The notes: a model not told the origin generated them from the letters alone. Positions 1-11,845 are shown, counted from the first letter of the stretch. The stretch is DNA of 64,000 bases from Streptosporangium pseudovulgare (GCF_014648055.1 NZ_BMQJ01000002.1:248001-312000), one strand, 5' to 3'. A program made the numbers and translations.

Positions 1-79
1 GTGACGAGCCTTCTGGCCTCGGTCCGGGCATCCTCCGCACGTGCCTCCCGCATACCCGCCACGTTACGCCGGGGGACCC

Positions 80-406
80 TCAGGCGCGAGGCTCCCCGGC
101 CGGGATGGCCGTGCCGTCCTCGGGTCCGCCGCCGCGGTAGGCGGCGCGGCCGACCATGTAGGCGGCCACCGCGGCGGTGATGACCTGGAAGACCGCGGCC
201 AGCAGCAGCGGCCCGGCGGTCGCCCAGGTGGGGCGGTGCAGCCACATGGCCAGCAGCACCAGGTGCAGGCTGAGCACCTGGGGTTTGGTCGCGGCGTGCA
301 TGCGGGCGAGGGTGGCCGGGAAGCGGACCATCCCCACCCCGGCGACGAACGCCAGCGCGGCACCCAGCAGCAGGCACACCGTGGCGGCGACGTCCAGGGC
401 GTTCAC
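80..406 (-). CDS. mrpG: Mrp Na+(K+)/H+ antiporter subunit G
   Basis: This 108-residue membrane protein is the last gene of the Mrp operon. MrpG is a small essential subunit of the hetero-oligomeric cation/proton antiporter in the cytoplasmic membrane. Three hydrophobic segments are visible at about residues 5-27, 40-60 and 63-85, with the conserved stretch GMVRFPATLARMHAATKPQ after the first helix. The length is normal for the family. The start is a GTG at 406; it is separated from mrpF by about 100 bases, unlike the overlapping genes upstream. No terminator is visible before the window edge. Confidence 0.93.
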   Translation of the reverse strand: MNALDVAATVCLLLGAALAFVAGVGMVRFPATLARMHAATKPQVLSLHLVLLAMWLHRPTWATAGPLLLAAVFQVITAAVAAYMVGRAAYRGGGPEDGTAIPAGEPRA

Positions 407-509
407 CGCGTCCGCCCGGCGGAGAAACCGGCTGCGGCCCCGGCCGCGGTCTCTGTCGCGACCCCCGCGGTGGTCGCCGCGGCGAGGACCGCCGGGCGTC
501 CGGCCGCCG

Positions 510-773
510 TCACCGGGCCCGCCCGGCGAAGAACCTGGCCAGCGAGACCGATCCGACGAACCCCAGCAGGGTCAGCACCGGCAGCAGCGGCAGCGCCGAG
601 TACTGGCCGCGCGCGACCGCCGCCGCGCCGATCGCGCACATCACCACGGCGGTCAGCACGTCCAGGGCGATCGCGCGGTCCAGCATGGACGGGCCGCGCA
701 CCAGCCGGTACAGCGTCATCGCCGCCGCGCCGCCGAGCAGCGCCAGCACCACCGGGTACACCATCGCCGTCAT
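510..773 (-). CDS. mrpF: Mrp Na+(K+)/H+ antiporter subunit F
   Basis: This 87-residue protein with three hydrophobic helices (about 3-24, 33-54 and 58-80) matches MrpF, another small subunit of the antiporter complex. The conserved sequence RLVRGPSMLDRAIALDVLT lies between helices 1 and 2. Its ATG overlaps the mrpE stop codon by four bases (ATGA), so translation is probably coupled. The length is typical of the family. Confidence 0.93.
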   Translation of the reverse strand: MTAMVYPVVLALLGGAAAMTLYRLVRGPSMLDRAIALDVLTAVVMCAIGAAAVARGQYSALPLLPVLTLLGFVGSVSLARFFAGRAR

Positions 774-1314
774 CGCAGCTCCTCCCTGTCGGCGGTGGTG
801 CCGAAGGCCGCCACGATGCGCGCCTCCAGCTTCGCCACGTCCTCCCGCGTCCTCCCCTGCACGTCCCCGGTGAGCCCGAGGACGTGCAGGATCAGTTCCC
901 CGTCCGCCAGGCGGGCCTCCAGCACGAGGCTGCCGGGCAGCGCCGACAGCGCCACCACGGTCAGCACCGCCATCACCTCCGAGGAGGTGCGCAGCCGTAC
1001 CTCGACGATCTCCATCGGCGGCACCGTGCCGAAGCGCAGCGCCCAGAACGCGACCCGGGCGCTGGAGATCACCAGGTCGGCGGCGAAGACGGCCAGGAAG
1101 ACCAGCAGCCGGGCCGGGTGGATCCGCAGCGCGGGCTTACGGGCCGGAAGCGGCAGCAGCCAGACGACGGCCAGCGCGGCGAGCAGCCCGCCCAGGACGT
1201 TGGCGACGCTCAGCTCGCCCCACAGCAGCAGCCAGACCACCGTCAGCCAGGCCACCGTGCGGGGCGGGACGGGCCTGCCGAACAGCCGGGGCGCGCGGTC
1301 GCCGTCCGGCCGGC

Positions 1315-1318
<4 letters not shown>
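770..1318 (-). CDS. mrpE: Mrp Na+(K+)/H+ antiporter subunit E
   Basis: This 182-residue protein has hydrophobic N-terminal segments at about residues 18-58 and 68-92, followed by a soluble cytoplasmic part of about 80 residues with the sequence LPGSLVLEARLADGELILHVLG, which is typical of MrpE. The subunit belongs to the Mrp antiporter but is not related to the ion-translocating subunits A and D. It starts with GTG inside the mrpD stop (GTGA overlap) and itself overlaps mrpF, placing it firmly in the operon. Confidence 0.93.
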
Positions 1319-3083
<1,765 letters not shown>

Positions 3084-3084
<1 letters not shown>

Positions 3085-3899
3085 CAGTCGTCGCCCTCCA
3101 GGTCCGGGTCCTCGGCCCTGGCCTGCCGGGCCCGGTCGGCCCGGATGGCGGCCCGCATCTGCTTCCGGGCCTCGCGGCGGCGGACCTTCAGCCGCTCGCG
3201 GACCTCCCGTTCGTGTTCGGCGAGCTCCCGCTCCCTGCGGGCGAAGTCCTCGCGGATCCGGCGGACCCGCTCGTGGCGTTCGCGCCGGGACTCCTCCTCG
3301 GCGCGCCGGGCCTCGGCACGTCGTTCGGCGACCCGCTCGGGGGGCAGCGCCTCCCCGTGCTCGCGGACCCAGCGGTCGAGCTCGGCGCCGGTCTCGTCGA
3401 TCCGCCGCCGCATCTCCCGGGCCGCCCGGCGTTCACGTTCGTGCCGGGCGGCGTTCAGGCGAACCAGCTCGGCGCGCTGCCCGGCGACCAGCCCGCGGTA
3501 GGCCCTCCGCCGTTCGCGCACCGCCTCGGCGATCTCGCCGCGCTGGGAGCGCAGCCGCACCCGGCGGTCCTCGGTGTCGTCCTGCACCTCGTCGCCGCCG
3601 GTGAGCTGCCAGGACCGGTGGACCATGGACAGCAGGAACGCGGTGACGCCCATGGTGATCACGATGGAGGTGAGCACCATGGCCTGCGGCAGCGGGTCGG
3701 CCATCCGGCCGGGGGCGGACCTGCCGAGGATCGGCGGGTCCCCCGGCGGGCCGGAGACCGTGACGATCAGCAGGTTCACCCCGTTGCCGAGGAGGATGAC
3801 GCCGGCCAGCAGCCGCACCAGGCTGCGTTCCAGGAGGAGCGACGCGCCGGCCGCGACCAGCGTCGCGGAGGCGGCGATCGGCAGCAGCGGGACGCTCAC
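3084..3899 (-). CDS. mrpC: Mrp antiporter subunit C with a long charged coiled-coil tail
   Basis: The first ~110 of 271 residues form a NuoK-like MrpC domain with three helices; LLGNGVNLLIVTVSG and LPQAMVLTSIVITMGVTAF are diagnostic. The GTG start at 3899 was chosen because it overlaps the mrpA stop (GTGA). Family members usually end soon after the third helix. Here about 150 more residues follow, almost all Arg, Glu, Ala and Lys, predicted as a long cytoplasmic helix or coiled coil (for example RRREARKQMRAAIRADRARQ). The tail is in frame to the junction with mrpD, so it is not a frameshift artefact. Confidence 0.9.
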
Positions 3900-6688
3900 C
3901 GGGCCTCCTCCTCGATCTGCCGGTCCAGTTCGGCGCCCAGGCTGCGCAGGATGTCCTGCACCATGCCGAGCACCGTCAGGTAGATCCCGAGGTCGAACAG
4001 CAGCACGGTGGACAGGTGGACCTTCCCGACCAGCGGGACGGCCAGGTCGGCGGAGAACGCGCGCAGCGGCGCGCCGCCGAACGCCATGCCCAGGGCCGCG
4101 GTCGCCACCGACAGCAGCAGGCCCAGTCCCATCAGCACCCCGGCGCCGGTCGGCGCGGCGACGGCCAGCTCGTAACGGCCTCCGGCGAGGTAGCGGACGA
4201 CCAGGGAGAGCCCGGCCACGATGCCGCCGGCGAATCCGCCGCCCACCGAGCCGTGCCCGGTGAACAGCAGGAAGACCGAGACGAGCAGCAGGGTGTGGAA
4301 GATCATCCTCGCCACGACCTCCAGGACGGCGGCCCGTTCGCCGGGCGGCAGGGTCGCCGTCAGCCAGTAGGTCCGGCCCGGTGGCCTGCGGTGCCCGGCC
4401 GGTGGCCGCTCCAGCGCGTACGTGCGGCGGCGCAGGAAGACCAGGCTGGTCACCCCCAGGGTGAGGACGACGAGGACGGTGGTCTCCCCGAGGGTGTCCC
4501 AGGCCCTGATGTCCACCAGCAGCGCGCTGACGATGTTGGTGGCCCCCGACCGTTCCGCCGGACCGGCCAGCAGCGTCCCGATCGGCGTCTCCGACCGCGC
4601 GTTGACCGCCAGCACCCCCGCACCGGCCGCCACGAGGCCGGTGACCAGCCCGAGCGCGGCGCGTACGGCCGGCGGCACCCTGGGCCGCTGCTCCTCCTCC
4701 GGGACGATCGGGAGCCTGCGCAGCACCAGCACGAACGCCACCAGGCTCAGCGTCTCGACGAGGAGCTGGGTCATCGCCAGGTCGGGTGAGCCGTGGGCGA
4801 GGAACAGCAGCGCGGTGCCGTACCCGGTCAGCCCGACCAGCAGCGCGAGCACGATGTGGGAGCGGGCGAACGGGGCCAGGACGGCCGTGGCGGCGAGGAG
4901 GACCCCGACGACGGGCTGCTCGGCGCGCTTCCACAGGACGACGACCGGTCCCGCGGTGGTGACCGGTCCGTGCAGCAGCGCGAAGGCCGCGATGCCCGCC
5001 AGGGTGGCGAACGCGATCATGAGGTAGTCGGGGAGGGAGCCGCGCTGGACGACGCCGGTGAGCTGCCCGGCGAAGCGGTTCGTGCCCCGCACGAGCGCCC
5101 AGTAGACCCGGCCGGAGTCGATCGTGCGCAGCAGCCGTCCGGCCCGCGCCCCCCTGTCCCCGGCGGCGAAGAGCAGCGCGCCCGCGGCCAGGGCGGCGGC
5201 GGACAGCAGCAGCGGGACGGGCGCGCCGCTCCACAGCGCGAGGTGGGCGTCGTGGCCGGGGACGGCGAAGGTGGCGGTGTAGGGGTCCATGGCCCGGCCG
5301 TACCAGGAGGCGAAGGGGGCGGCGGCCAGTCCGAGCACGGCGAGCAGGGCGGGCGGCAGGAACGTCGCGGCGCCGTAGGGGGCGAGCGGGGTCGGCTCCC
5401 TGCCCGGCGGGCTCCCGAAGGCCCCGGTGAGGAAGCGCAGGCTGTAGGCGGCGGTCAGCGCCGAGCCGAGCACCACCCCGGCCAGCGTCGCCGACCGGCC
5501 GAGCCCGCCGCCGAGCAGCGACTCGAAGGCCGCCTCCTTGGCGGAGAACCCGAAGAAGGGCGGCAGGCCCGCCATGGAGGCCGCGGCGGCCGTCGCGACC
5601 GCGCACAGCCAGGGCGCCGAGCGCCGCAGGCCGCTCAGCTCGCGCAGGTCCCGGGTGCCGGCCGCGTGGTCGACGATCCCGACGACCAGGAACAGCGACG
5701 CCTTGAACAGGGCGTGCGCGCCCAGCATGGCGGCGCCCGCGAGCGCGGCGCCGCGGGTGGCGGTGTCGAACAGCACGGTCAGGAAGCCGAGCTGGCTCAC
5801 CGTGCCGTAGGCGAGCAGCCGTTTGAGGTCGTTCTCGCGCAGGGCCCGCCAGCCGCCCAGCACCATCGTGAGCAGGCCGAGCGACACGGCCGCCACCCGC
5901 CACGGAACCGCCTCGCCGAAGGCCGGGCTGAGCCTGGCCAGCAGGTAGACGCCGGCCTTGACCATCGCCGCGGCGTGCAGGTAGGCCGAGACCGGGGTCG
6001 GCGCGGCCATCGCGGCGGGCAGCCACATGCTGAACGGGAAGATCGCCGACTTCGACAGCGCCCCGGTCATGACGAGCGCCAGCGCGGCGGGCACCGTCCC
6101 GCCGGCCGGGGGGTGCGCGACGAGCTGCGAGATCCGGTAGGTGCCGGCCGCCTCGCCCAGCATGACGAACCCGGCGAGCATGGCCAGCCCGCCGAAGGTG
6201 GTGACGGTGAGCGCCTGCAGCGCGGCCCGGCGCCCGGCCCGGCTCGCCGGGTCCTGGCCGATCAGCAGGTAGGAGAAGAGGGTGGTCAGCTCCCAGAACA
6301 CGTACAGCAGGAGCAGGTCGTCGGCGGCCACCAGGCCGAGCATGGCCCCGGCGAAGGCCACCAGCGCCCCGCCGAACCTGCCGAGCCCTTCCTCTCCGGC
6401 GGAGAAGTAGCGGGAGCAGTACAGCAGCACCAGCGCGCCGATCCCGGTGACCAGCGTCATCATCAGCAGGCTCAGCGCGTCGGCGCGGAAGGACAGGCCC
6501 AGCCCCAGCGCGGGCGCCCAGTCGTGGTGCGAGGCGACGGGCGTGCCCGTGACGACGGCCCACAGCGTGTAGGCGAACCCGCACGCGGGCGGCAGGGCGA
6601 GCACGAGGAAGGCGTCGCGGCCGAACCGGCGAACCAGGGCCGGGGCGCACACCGCCGCGACGGCGTGCAGGATCAGCAGCGGCTCCAT
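3896..6688 (-). CDS. mrpA: Mrp Na+(K+)/H+ antiporter subunit A fused to subunit B
   Basis: This 930-residue protein starts the operon. The N-terminal ~500 residues are the NuoL-like proton-conducting domain (FWELTTLFSYLLIGQDPASR, KSAIFPFSMWLPAAMAAPTPVSAYLHAAAMVKAGVY). The MrpA C-terminal region follows. The end carries the MrpB domain (FLLFTGHGSVGGGFAGGIVAGLSLVVRYLAGG), as in many actinobacteria and some proteobacteria. No separate mrpB gene exists here. The complex exchanges cytoplasmic Na+ or K+ for protons and supports pH and salt homeostasis. ATG at 6688; six genes in order A/B-C-D-E-F-G follow with overlaps or short gaps. Confidence 0.95.
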   Translation of the reverse strand: MEPLLILHAVAAVCAPALVRRFGRDAFLVLALPPACGFAYTLWAVVTGTPVASHHDWAPALGLGLSFRADALSLLMMTLVTGIGALVLLYCSRYFSAGEEGLGRFGGALVAFAGAMLGLVAADDLLLLYVFWELTTLFSYLLIGQDPASRAGRRAALQALTVTTFGGLAMLAGFVMLGEAAGTYRISQLVAHPPAGGTVPAALALVMTGALSKSAIFPFSMWLPAAMAAPTPVSAYLHAAAMVKAGVYLLARLSPAFGEAVPWRVAAVSLGLLTMVLGGWRALRENDLKRLLAYGTVSQLGFLTVLFDTATRGAALAGAAMLGAHALFKASLFLVVGIVDHAAGTRDLRELSGLRRSAPWLCAVATAAAASMAGLPPFFGFSAKEAAFESLLGGGLGRSATLAGVVLGSALTAAYSLRFLTGAFGSPPGREPTPLAPYGAATFLPPALLAVLGLAAAPFASWYGRAMDPYTATFAVPGHDAHLALWSGAPVPLLLSAAALAAGALLFAAGDRGARAGRLLRTIDSGRVYWALVRGTNRFAGQLTGVVQRGSLPDYLMIAFATLAGIAAFALLHGPVTTAGPVVVLWKRAEQPVVGVLLAATAVLAPFARSHIVLALLVGLTGYGTALLFLAHGSPDLAMTQLLVETLSLVAFVLVLRRLPIVPEEEQRPRVPPAVRAALGLVTGLVAAGAGVLAVNARSETPIGTLLAGPAERSGATNIVSALLVDIRAWDTLGETTVLVVLTLGVTSLVFLRRRTYALERPPAGHRRPPGRTYWLTATLPPGERAAVLEVVARMIFHTLLLVSVFLLFTGHGSVGGGFAGGIVAGLSLVVRYLAGGRYELAVAAPTGAGVLMGLGLLLSVATAALGMAFGGAPLRAFSADLAVPLVGKVHLSTVLLFDLGIYLTVLGMVQDILRSLGAELDRQIEEEAR

Positions 6689-6773
6689 GGTCTCCCGGGC
6701 CCGTCGTCGGCCGACAGTCCGACGGTGCCACCGGATCCGCCGCGCCGCCGTACGGGCGCGCGGCCCCTTGACG

Positions 6774-6800
6774 GGAAAAGCCCCGGCCCTTCACCGGGGC
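6774..6800 (-). terminator. Rho-independent terminator after the CoxG-like gene
   Basis: On the minus strand a perfect 7-bp stem (GCCCCGG/CCGGGGC, 7-base loop, 6780-6800) is followed at once by CTTTTCCC. It lies 22 bases after the stop of the CoxG-like gene and upstream of mrpA, so it separates the two transcription units. Confidence 0.75.
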
Positions 6801-6822
6801 ATGAGGCCCCGCCGGGTACGGC

Positions 6823-7548
6823 TCAGCGGCGGTGGCCGGCGCGGCCCAGCAGCCAGCCGATCACCGCGCTGCCGAGCGCGACCCCGGCGCCCATCCCGAA
6901 CGCGGCGAGGACCGGCCAGGCGGGGCCGGCCGCGGCGGATCGCGGGGCGGGCCGGACGGCGGGACGCTCGTAGACCCGCGGCCCGGCCTGGGCCGCCTCT
7001 TCGGTGAGGGCCGCCGGGCCGGCCTGGGCGGGGACCGCGACGGTCCCCGGGACGGCCGCCACGGCCCCGGCGGCCCCGGCGGCTCCGGCGGCCCCGGCGG
7101 CTCCGATCGCGGGAGCGGAGAGGTGGCTTTCGACGGCGGAGAAGAACTCGCCCGCGGTCTTCTTCGCCACCGAGCCGAGCACGCGCTGGCCGACACCCCC
7201 GATCATGCCGCCGACCACCGCCTCGGCGTCGTAGTCGACCCTGGTGCCGTCCCCGGCGTCGCTGAGGCGGATCTCGACGGTGGCGTCGACCGTGCCGGGG
7301 GCACCCTGCCCCCGGGCCCGGAGCACGAACCGCTTCGGCGCGTCGGGGTCGGTCAGCGTCACCTCCCCCTGGTAGACGCCCTTGATCGAGGCGACCCCGG
7401 CGGTGACCGTCATCCGGTAGGCGCCGGGCCCCGTCTCCTCCAGGCGCTCGCAGCCCGGGATCGTGCGCACGAGCACGGCCGGGTCCTGGAGCGCGGACCA
7501 CACGCGGTCCCTGTCGATGCCGAGCACGGCACTGCCTGCGACCTTCAT
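6823..7548 (-). CDS. SRPBCC family protein, CoxG type, with a C-terminal membrane anchor
   Basis: Residues 1-150 match the CoxG branch of the SRPBCC lipid/ligand-binding fold (VLGIDRDRVWSALQDPAVLVRTIPGCE, MIGGVGQRVLGSVAKKTAGEFFSAVE). In CO dehydrogenase operons CoxG helps membrane attachment or assembly of the molybdenum enzyme. An Ala/Pro-rich linker (about 150-205) leads to a single hydrophobic helix near the C terminus (about 212-232), so the protein is probably membrane anchored. The linker begins with a GAAGAAGAAGAAG run. It stands alone, about 9 kb from the CoxMSL-type genes, so a link to that enzyme is only inferred. Confidence 0.85.
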   Translation of the reverse strand: MKVAGSAVLGIDRDRVWSALQDPAVLVRTIPGCERLEETGPGAYRMTVTAGVASIKGVYQGEVTLTDPDAPKRFVLRARGQGAPGTVDATVEIRLSDAGDGTRVDYDAEAVVGGMIGGVGQRVLGSVAKKTAGEFFSAVESHLSAPAIGAAGAAGAAGAAGAVAAVPGTVAVPAQAGPAALTEEAAQAGPRVYERPAVRPAPRSAAAGPAWPVLAAFGMGAGVALGSAVIGWLLGRAGHRR

Positions 7549-7697
7549 CAGGTTCCTTCCGGCGCGGAGACCCCGGGCCTCAGCCGTGGGGAGGACGTCA
7601 ACCCAGCACTGTAGGCATCCGCCCGCCGCGCCGGTAGGGCGACACGTGCCGTCGGCGTGGCGGGCGATCGGCGGCGAGCCGCCCGCCCGGCGTGCGG

Positions 7698-7760
7698 GGG
7701 CCCACCGGCCGGGAGCGTCCGGCGTCGTGGCCGGGACCTTCTCGCCGGGCCGGTGGGCCC
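7698..7760 (-). terminator. Long inverted repeat downstream of the alcohol dehydrogenase
   Basis: GGGCCCACCGGCC (7698-7710) is perfectly complementary to 7748-7760, with a 37-base loop. It begins 11 bases after the stop of the alcohol dehydrogenase on the minus strand. No T-run follows, so it is a terminator-like or RNA-stabilising hairpin rather than a classic terminator. The rest of the 223-base gap upstream of the CoxG-like gene shows no gene. Confidence 0.45.
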
Positions 7761-7771
7761 AGGTCAGAGCG

Positions 7772-8941
<1,170 letters not shown>

Positions 8942-8950
8942 GTCTCCCCC

Positions 8951-10270
8951 TCACCCCACCGGCTGGGCGGGACGCTGTACGGCCTGCCGGAGCGCGCGGG
9001 TGCCCTCCGGGCTGCCCTCGGACCGCACCACCTCCCCGGTCTCCAGGACCTGCTTGAACCGGCGCAGGTCGTCACGGACCTGCTGCTCGGGGTGCTCGCC
9101 CAGCAGCCGGGCCAGCGCGAGTCCCGCCTTGCCGCCCGGCGGGTCGTACCGCAGGCTCACCCGCACCTCGGTGCCCCGGCCGCCCGGGGCGTCGGTGAAC
9201 CGCACCGTCCCGCTGTTGGGCACCGTCGCCCGTCCCGTGGACCGCCACGAGATCAGCTCGCCCGGGCGGTCCTCGGTGATCTCCGCGTCCCACTGCACGC
9301 TCTTGCCCGCCGGTCCCCGCGCCGTCCAGTGCGACCGCCCGTCCCCGATCACCTCCACCGACTCCAGGTGCGTCATGAACCGCGGAAGGTGCCCGAAGTC
9401 GCGCCAGTACCGGTACACCTCCTCGCGGCGATGGTTGATCGTCACCGCCGCCCGCAGGTCCCGGACCCGTTCGCCCAGCTCACGGCCCTGCCGCTCCCGG
9501 GCGGCCGTGCCGCGCCGGCCGGCCCGCGCCGCGGCGTACACGGCGACGGCGAGCCCGGTGGCCGCCGTGAGGGCCCCGATGCGGCCGCCCGCGCCGCCGC
9601 CACGCCGGCCCCGGCCGGCCTTCATGCGGCCCGGCGCCATCATGTGCCTCATGCCGCCCATGCCGTGGCCCGGCGCCATCATCCGCCTCATGCCGCCCAT
9701 GCCGTGGCCCGGCGCCATCATGCGCCTCATGCCGCCCATGCGGTGGTGGTCCCCCATCCCGTGGGCGTGCCCGCGGCCTCCCGGGTACGGGATCACGTGC
9801 AGGAACTCCCGCCGGCCGGTCGGCGCCAGCATCGTACGGATCCGGCCGGCGATGCCCCGGCCGGTGCCGGGCGGCGTCATGTGGAGCAGGTCCCGCGCCC
9901 CGGGCGGCGGGATCACGTGCCGGAACTCCCGCCCGCCGGTCGGCGCCAGCGCCCGCCGCAGCCCGCGGGGAAGCCCCCGGCCGCCCGCCATCGGCAGCCC
10001 GCGGAGCATGCCTCCCGCTCCCGGCGACGGGATGGCGTGCAGGAACTCCCGGCCGCCGGTGGGCATGAGCCTCCGCCGCAGGCCGCGGCCGGACGTGCCG
10101 CCCATCATCGGCATGGCCTGGATGAACTCCCGCCCACCCGTCGGCGCCAGCCTCCGGTAGACCCGGCCGGCGGTCTTCGGCGCGACGATGTGCGCCAGGC
10201 CCAGGCCGATGCCGGCCCAGCCCAGCACGCGGGCGAGAGGGTCGGCGGTGTGCTTTTCTTCATGGGTCAT
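8951..10270 (-). CDS. SRPBCC (polyketide cyclase-like) protein with N-terminal repeats
   Basis: This 439-residue protein starts at ATG 10270 with GAGGA upstream; an in-frame GTG further upstream (10444) lacks family-like sequence. The C-terminal ~150 residues are an SRPBCC domain (AAVTINHRREEVYRYWRDFGHLPRFMTHLESVE). The N terminus resembles the membrane domain that often precedes such domains (LARVLGWAGIGLGLAHIVAPK). Between them, at least four copies of a motif like LAPTGGREFxHxIP and three near-identical copies of a Met/His-rich HGMGGMRRMMAPG unit occur. One hydrophobic segment follows. The function is unknown; pairing with the dehydrogenase suggests a shared, perhaps stress-related, role. 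Confidence 0.8.
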   Translation of the reverse strand: MTHEEKHTADPLARVLGWAGIGLGLAHIVAPKTAGRVYRRLAPTGGREFIQAMPMMGGTSGRGLRRRLMPTGGREFLHAIPSPGAGGMLRGLPMAGGRGLPRGLRRALAPTGGREFRHVIPPPGARDLLHMTPPGTGRGIAGRIRTMLAPTGRREFLHVIPYPGGRGHAHGMGDHHRMGGMRRMMAPGHGMGGMRRMMAPGHGMGGMRHMMAPGRMKAGRGRRGGGAGGRIGALTAATGLAVAVYAAARAGRRGTAARERQGRELGERVRDLRAAVTINHRREEVYRYWRDFGHLPRFMTHLESVEVIGDGRSHWTARGPAGKSVQWDAEITEDRPGELISWRSTGRATVPNSGTVRFTDAPGGRGTEVRVSLRYDPPGGKAGLALARLLGEHPEQQVRDDLRRFKQVLETGEVVRSEGSPEGTRALRQAVQRPAQPVG

Positions 10271-10616
10271 GTGGTCCTCGCATGGCTGGTCGCTTCTCCG
10301 TTCCCGGTCCCCCGGCGGCTCGGTCCCGCGGCCGCTTCCGGCGGCCGGACCGCTCCGGCGCGGCCACCGTCCGGCGCGGCCCGGCAGGCGGGAACGGCCG
10401 GTGGCGAACCTCCCGGTAACCGCAGGTATTACCCCTCCTGACATGGGAAGACACTGATTCCCCGGCCCGGAATGGGTCAGGAGATCCCAACATCGCCGGA
10501 CTCTCCGCCGACCCCGGCCGGCCCCTCCGGGAGACGTAATCCCTCATTTCCGATAAATGCCTCATATGGCGATTTCTGTGACGACCGGTCCCCGGCCCCT
10601 GGCAGGATGGTGCGCC
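10271..10616. other. Divergent intergenic region without a gene
   Basis: About 346 bases lie between the divergent SRPBCC and polysaccharide deacetylase genes. Short GC-rich reading frames occur but none has a supported start or family-like content. AT-richer patches at 10546-10570 could hold promoters, but no clear -35/-10 pair was recognised. Confidence 0.5.
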
Positions 10617-11495
10617 ATGGCATCGGGGAGATCATGGATGGCCGGGGCGGCGGTCGTGCTCGCGGTCGTGACGGCGGGCACGGGCTGCGGCCAGAGGAAC
10701 ACGGGCGCGGACGACGACGCGGCGGGCGGCCGGGAGAGCGCCGCCCGCGCCTCCTCCCCCGCCGAATCCGCCTCGCCGTCCCCCTCGGGGCCGCCCGGGG
10801 CACTGCCCGCGCCGGGTGAGGTGGACCGGATCCCCACGCCCGCCGACGGGCTGCCGCCCGTGATCAGCTCCATCCCCACCAAGCGGAAGGTCGTCTTCCT
10901 CACCATCGACGACGGCTGGGAGCAGGACCCCGGGTTCCTGGCGCAGGTCCGCGAGCAGCGGATCCCGATCGCGGCCTTCGTCACCCGCGACGCCGTCGAG
11001 GCCAGGGGCGCGACCGACCCGACCGCCCAGGGAGGCAGGTACCTCGGCGCCGGGAAGTGGGACTACGTGCGCGACCTGCGCGAGGCGGGGGCGACGATCG
11101 AGGACCACACGCTGACCCATCCCAACATGCCCACGCTCGGCTACGAGCGGCAGAAGGCGGAGATCTGCGGCACCGCCAAGCTGGTCCGGAAACACGTCGG
11201 CGAGGCGCCCAGGCTGTTCCGCCCGCCGTTCGGCAGCTTCAACACCCTGACGCGCAGGGCGGCCAAGGCGTGCGGCATGGACGCGCTGCTGCTCTGGACG
11301 GCGACCGTGCAGCCGGGCGGGAAGATCGCCTACCAGGTGCCGGACAAGAAGCTCCGCCCCGGCGACGTGCTGCTGCTGCACTTCCGGCCGAACCTGTCCC
11401 GCGACTTCCGCGTCCTGGTCAGGAAGATCCAGCGCCGGGGCTTCGAGCTCGGCAACCTCCACGCGTACCTGGAGGCCGCGGGCCGCCGGCCCTGA
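10617..11495 (+). CDS. Exported polysaccharide deacetylase (NodB domain)
   Basis: This 292-residue protein has an N-terminal hydrophobic signal (MAGAAVVLAVVTAGTGC) with a weak lipobox, so it may be a lipoprotein, then a Ser/Pro/Ala linker and a NodB domain from about residue 95. The metal and catalytic motifs are present: TIDDG (motif 1), HTLTHP (motif 2) and RPPFGSF (motif 3). Such enzymes remove N-acetyl groups from peptidoglycan, chitin or other glycans outside the cell. The start at 10617 was preferred over 10557 because it places the signal sequence directly at the N terminus and follows AGGATGG. Confidence 0.88.
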   Translation: MASGRSWMAGAAVVLAVVTAGTGCGQRNTGADDDAAGGRESAARASSPAESASPSPSGPPGALPAPGEVDRIPTPADGLPPVISSIPTKRKVVFLTIDDGWEQDPGFLAQVREQRIPIAAFVTRDAVEARGATDPTAQGGRYLGAGKWDYVRDLREAGATIEDHTLTHPNMPTLGYERQKAEICGTAKLVRKHVGEAPRLFRPPFGSFNTLTRRAAKACGMDALLLWTATVQPGGKIAYQVPDKKLRPGDVLLLHFRPNLSRDFRVLVRKIQRRGFELGNLHAYLEAAGRRP

Positions 11496-11720
11496 TCCCC
11501 TCGGGGTCCACCGACCGGCGTACCCGGAAATCCCCCGGGCGGCTGACGCGCCGCCCGCCCCCGCGGCGCCAGCATGGACCCAGCGCGCCCCGGGGCCCTG
11601 CGGCCCGGAGCGCGCCCGGCGGAACGGGGCAGTGGTCCCGTCCCGCCGGGCCGCCGGGGAACGGTTCCCCGGCGTCGCGCAGGGGAGGACCGGCGCCGCG
11701 GGCCGGAGGGGGCGATCTCG

Positions 11721-11750
11721 GCCCGATCCGGAGTGCGGTCCGGATCGGGC
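11721..11750 (+). terminator. Perfect 11-bp hairpin between the deacetylase and cydA
   Basis: GCCCGATCCGG at 11721-11731 pairs perfectly with 11740-11750 across an eight-base loop. There is no T-run. It lies 226 bases after the deacetylase stop and 115 bases before cydA, so it may end read-through or belong to the cyd leader region. Confidence 0.4.
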
Positions 11751-11752
11751 CA

Positions 11753-11768
11753 TGTGACGAAGATCGCA
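11753..11768 (+). promoter_or_regulatory. Candidate Rex (redox sensor) operator for cydAB
   Basis: TGTGACGAAGATCGCA matches the Rex operator half-site TGTGA exactly and the second half-site TCACA in four of five bases, with the usual six-base spacing. Rex represses cytochrome bd genes in Streptomyces according to NADH/NAD+ ratio (established). Binding here is inferred. Confidence 0.5.
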
Positions 11769-11796
11769 TCAGCTCGCGGCGCCGGCGCCCCTCCTT

Positions 11797-11845
11797 GCTC
11801 TACAGCTTGTAGTACTACTAGGGGTAGCACTACGGCTCGTAGAGC
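11797..11845 (+). promoter_or_regulatory. Nested palindromes upstream of cydA
   Basis: The perfect palindrome GTAGTACTAC (11809-11818) and its near-copy GTAGCACTAC (11824-11833) are 15 bp apart. They are enclosed by a perfect 7-bp inverted repeat, GCTCTAC (11797-11803) and GTAGAGC (11839-11845). CTACAGCTTGTAG (11800-11812) adds a further inverted repeat. The array ends 20 bases before the cydA start and looks like a multi-dimer operator; TACA/TGTA half-sites recall BlaI/CopY-type operators, but the factor is unknown. Confidence 0.6.

Noticed and set aside
4793-6973. Plus-strand frame of over 700 codons opposite mrpA
   Set aside because: Its composition (Gly, Arg, Gln, Glu, Ala) is that of antisense translation of a membrane protein gene; no domain is recognisable.
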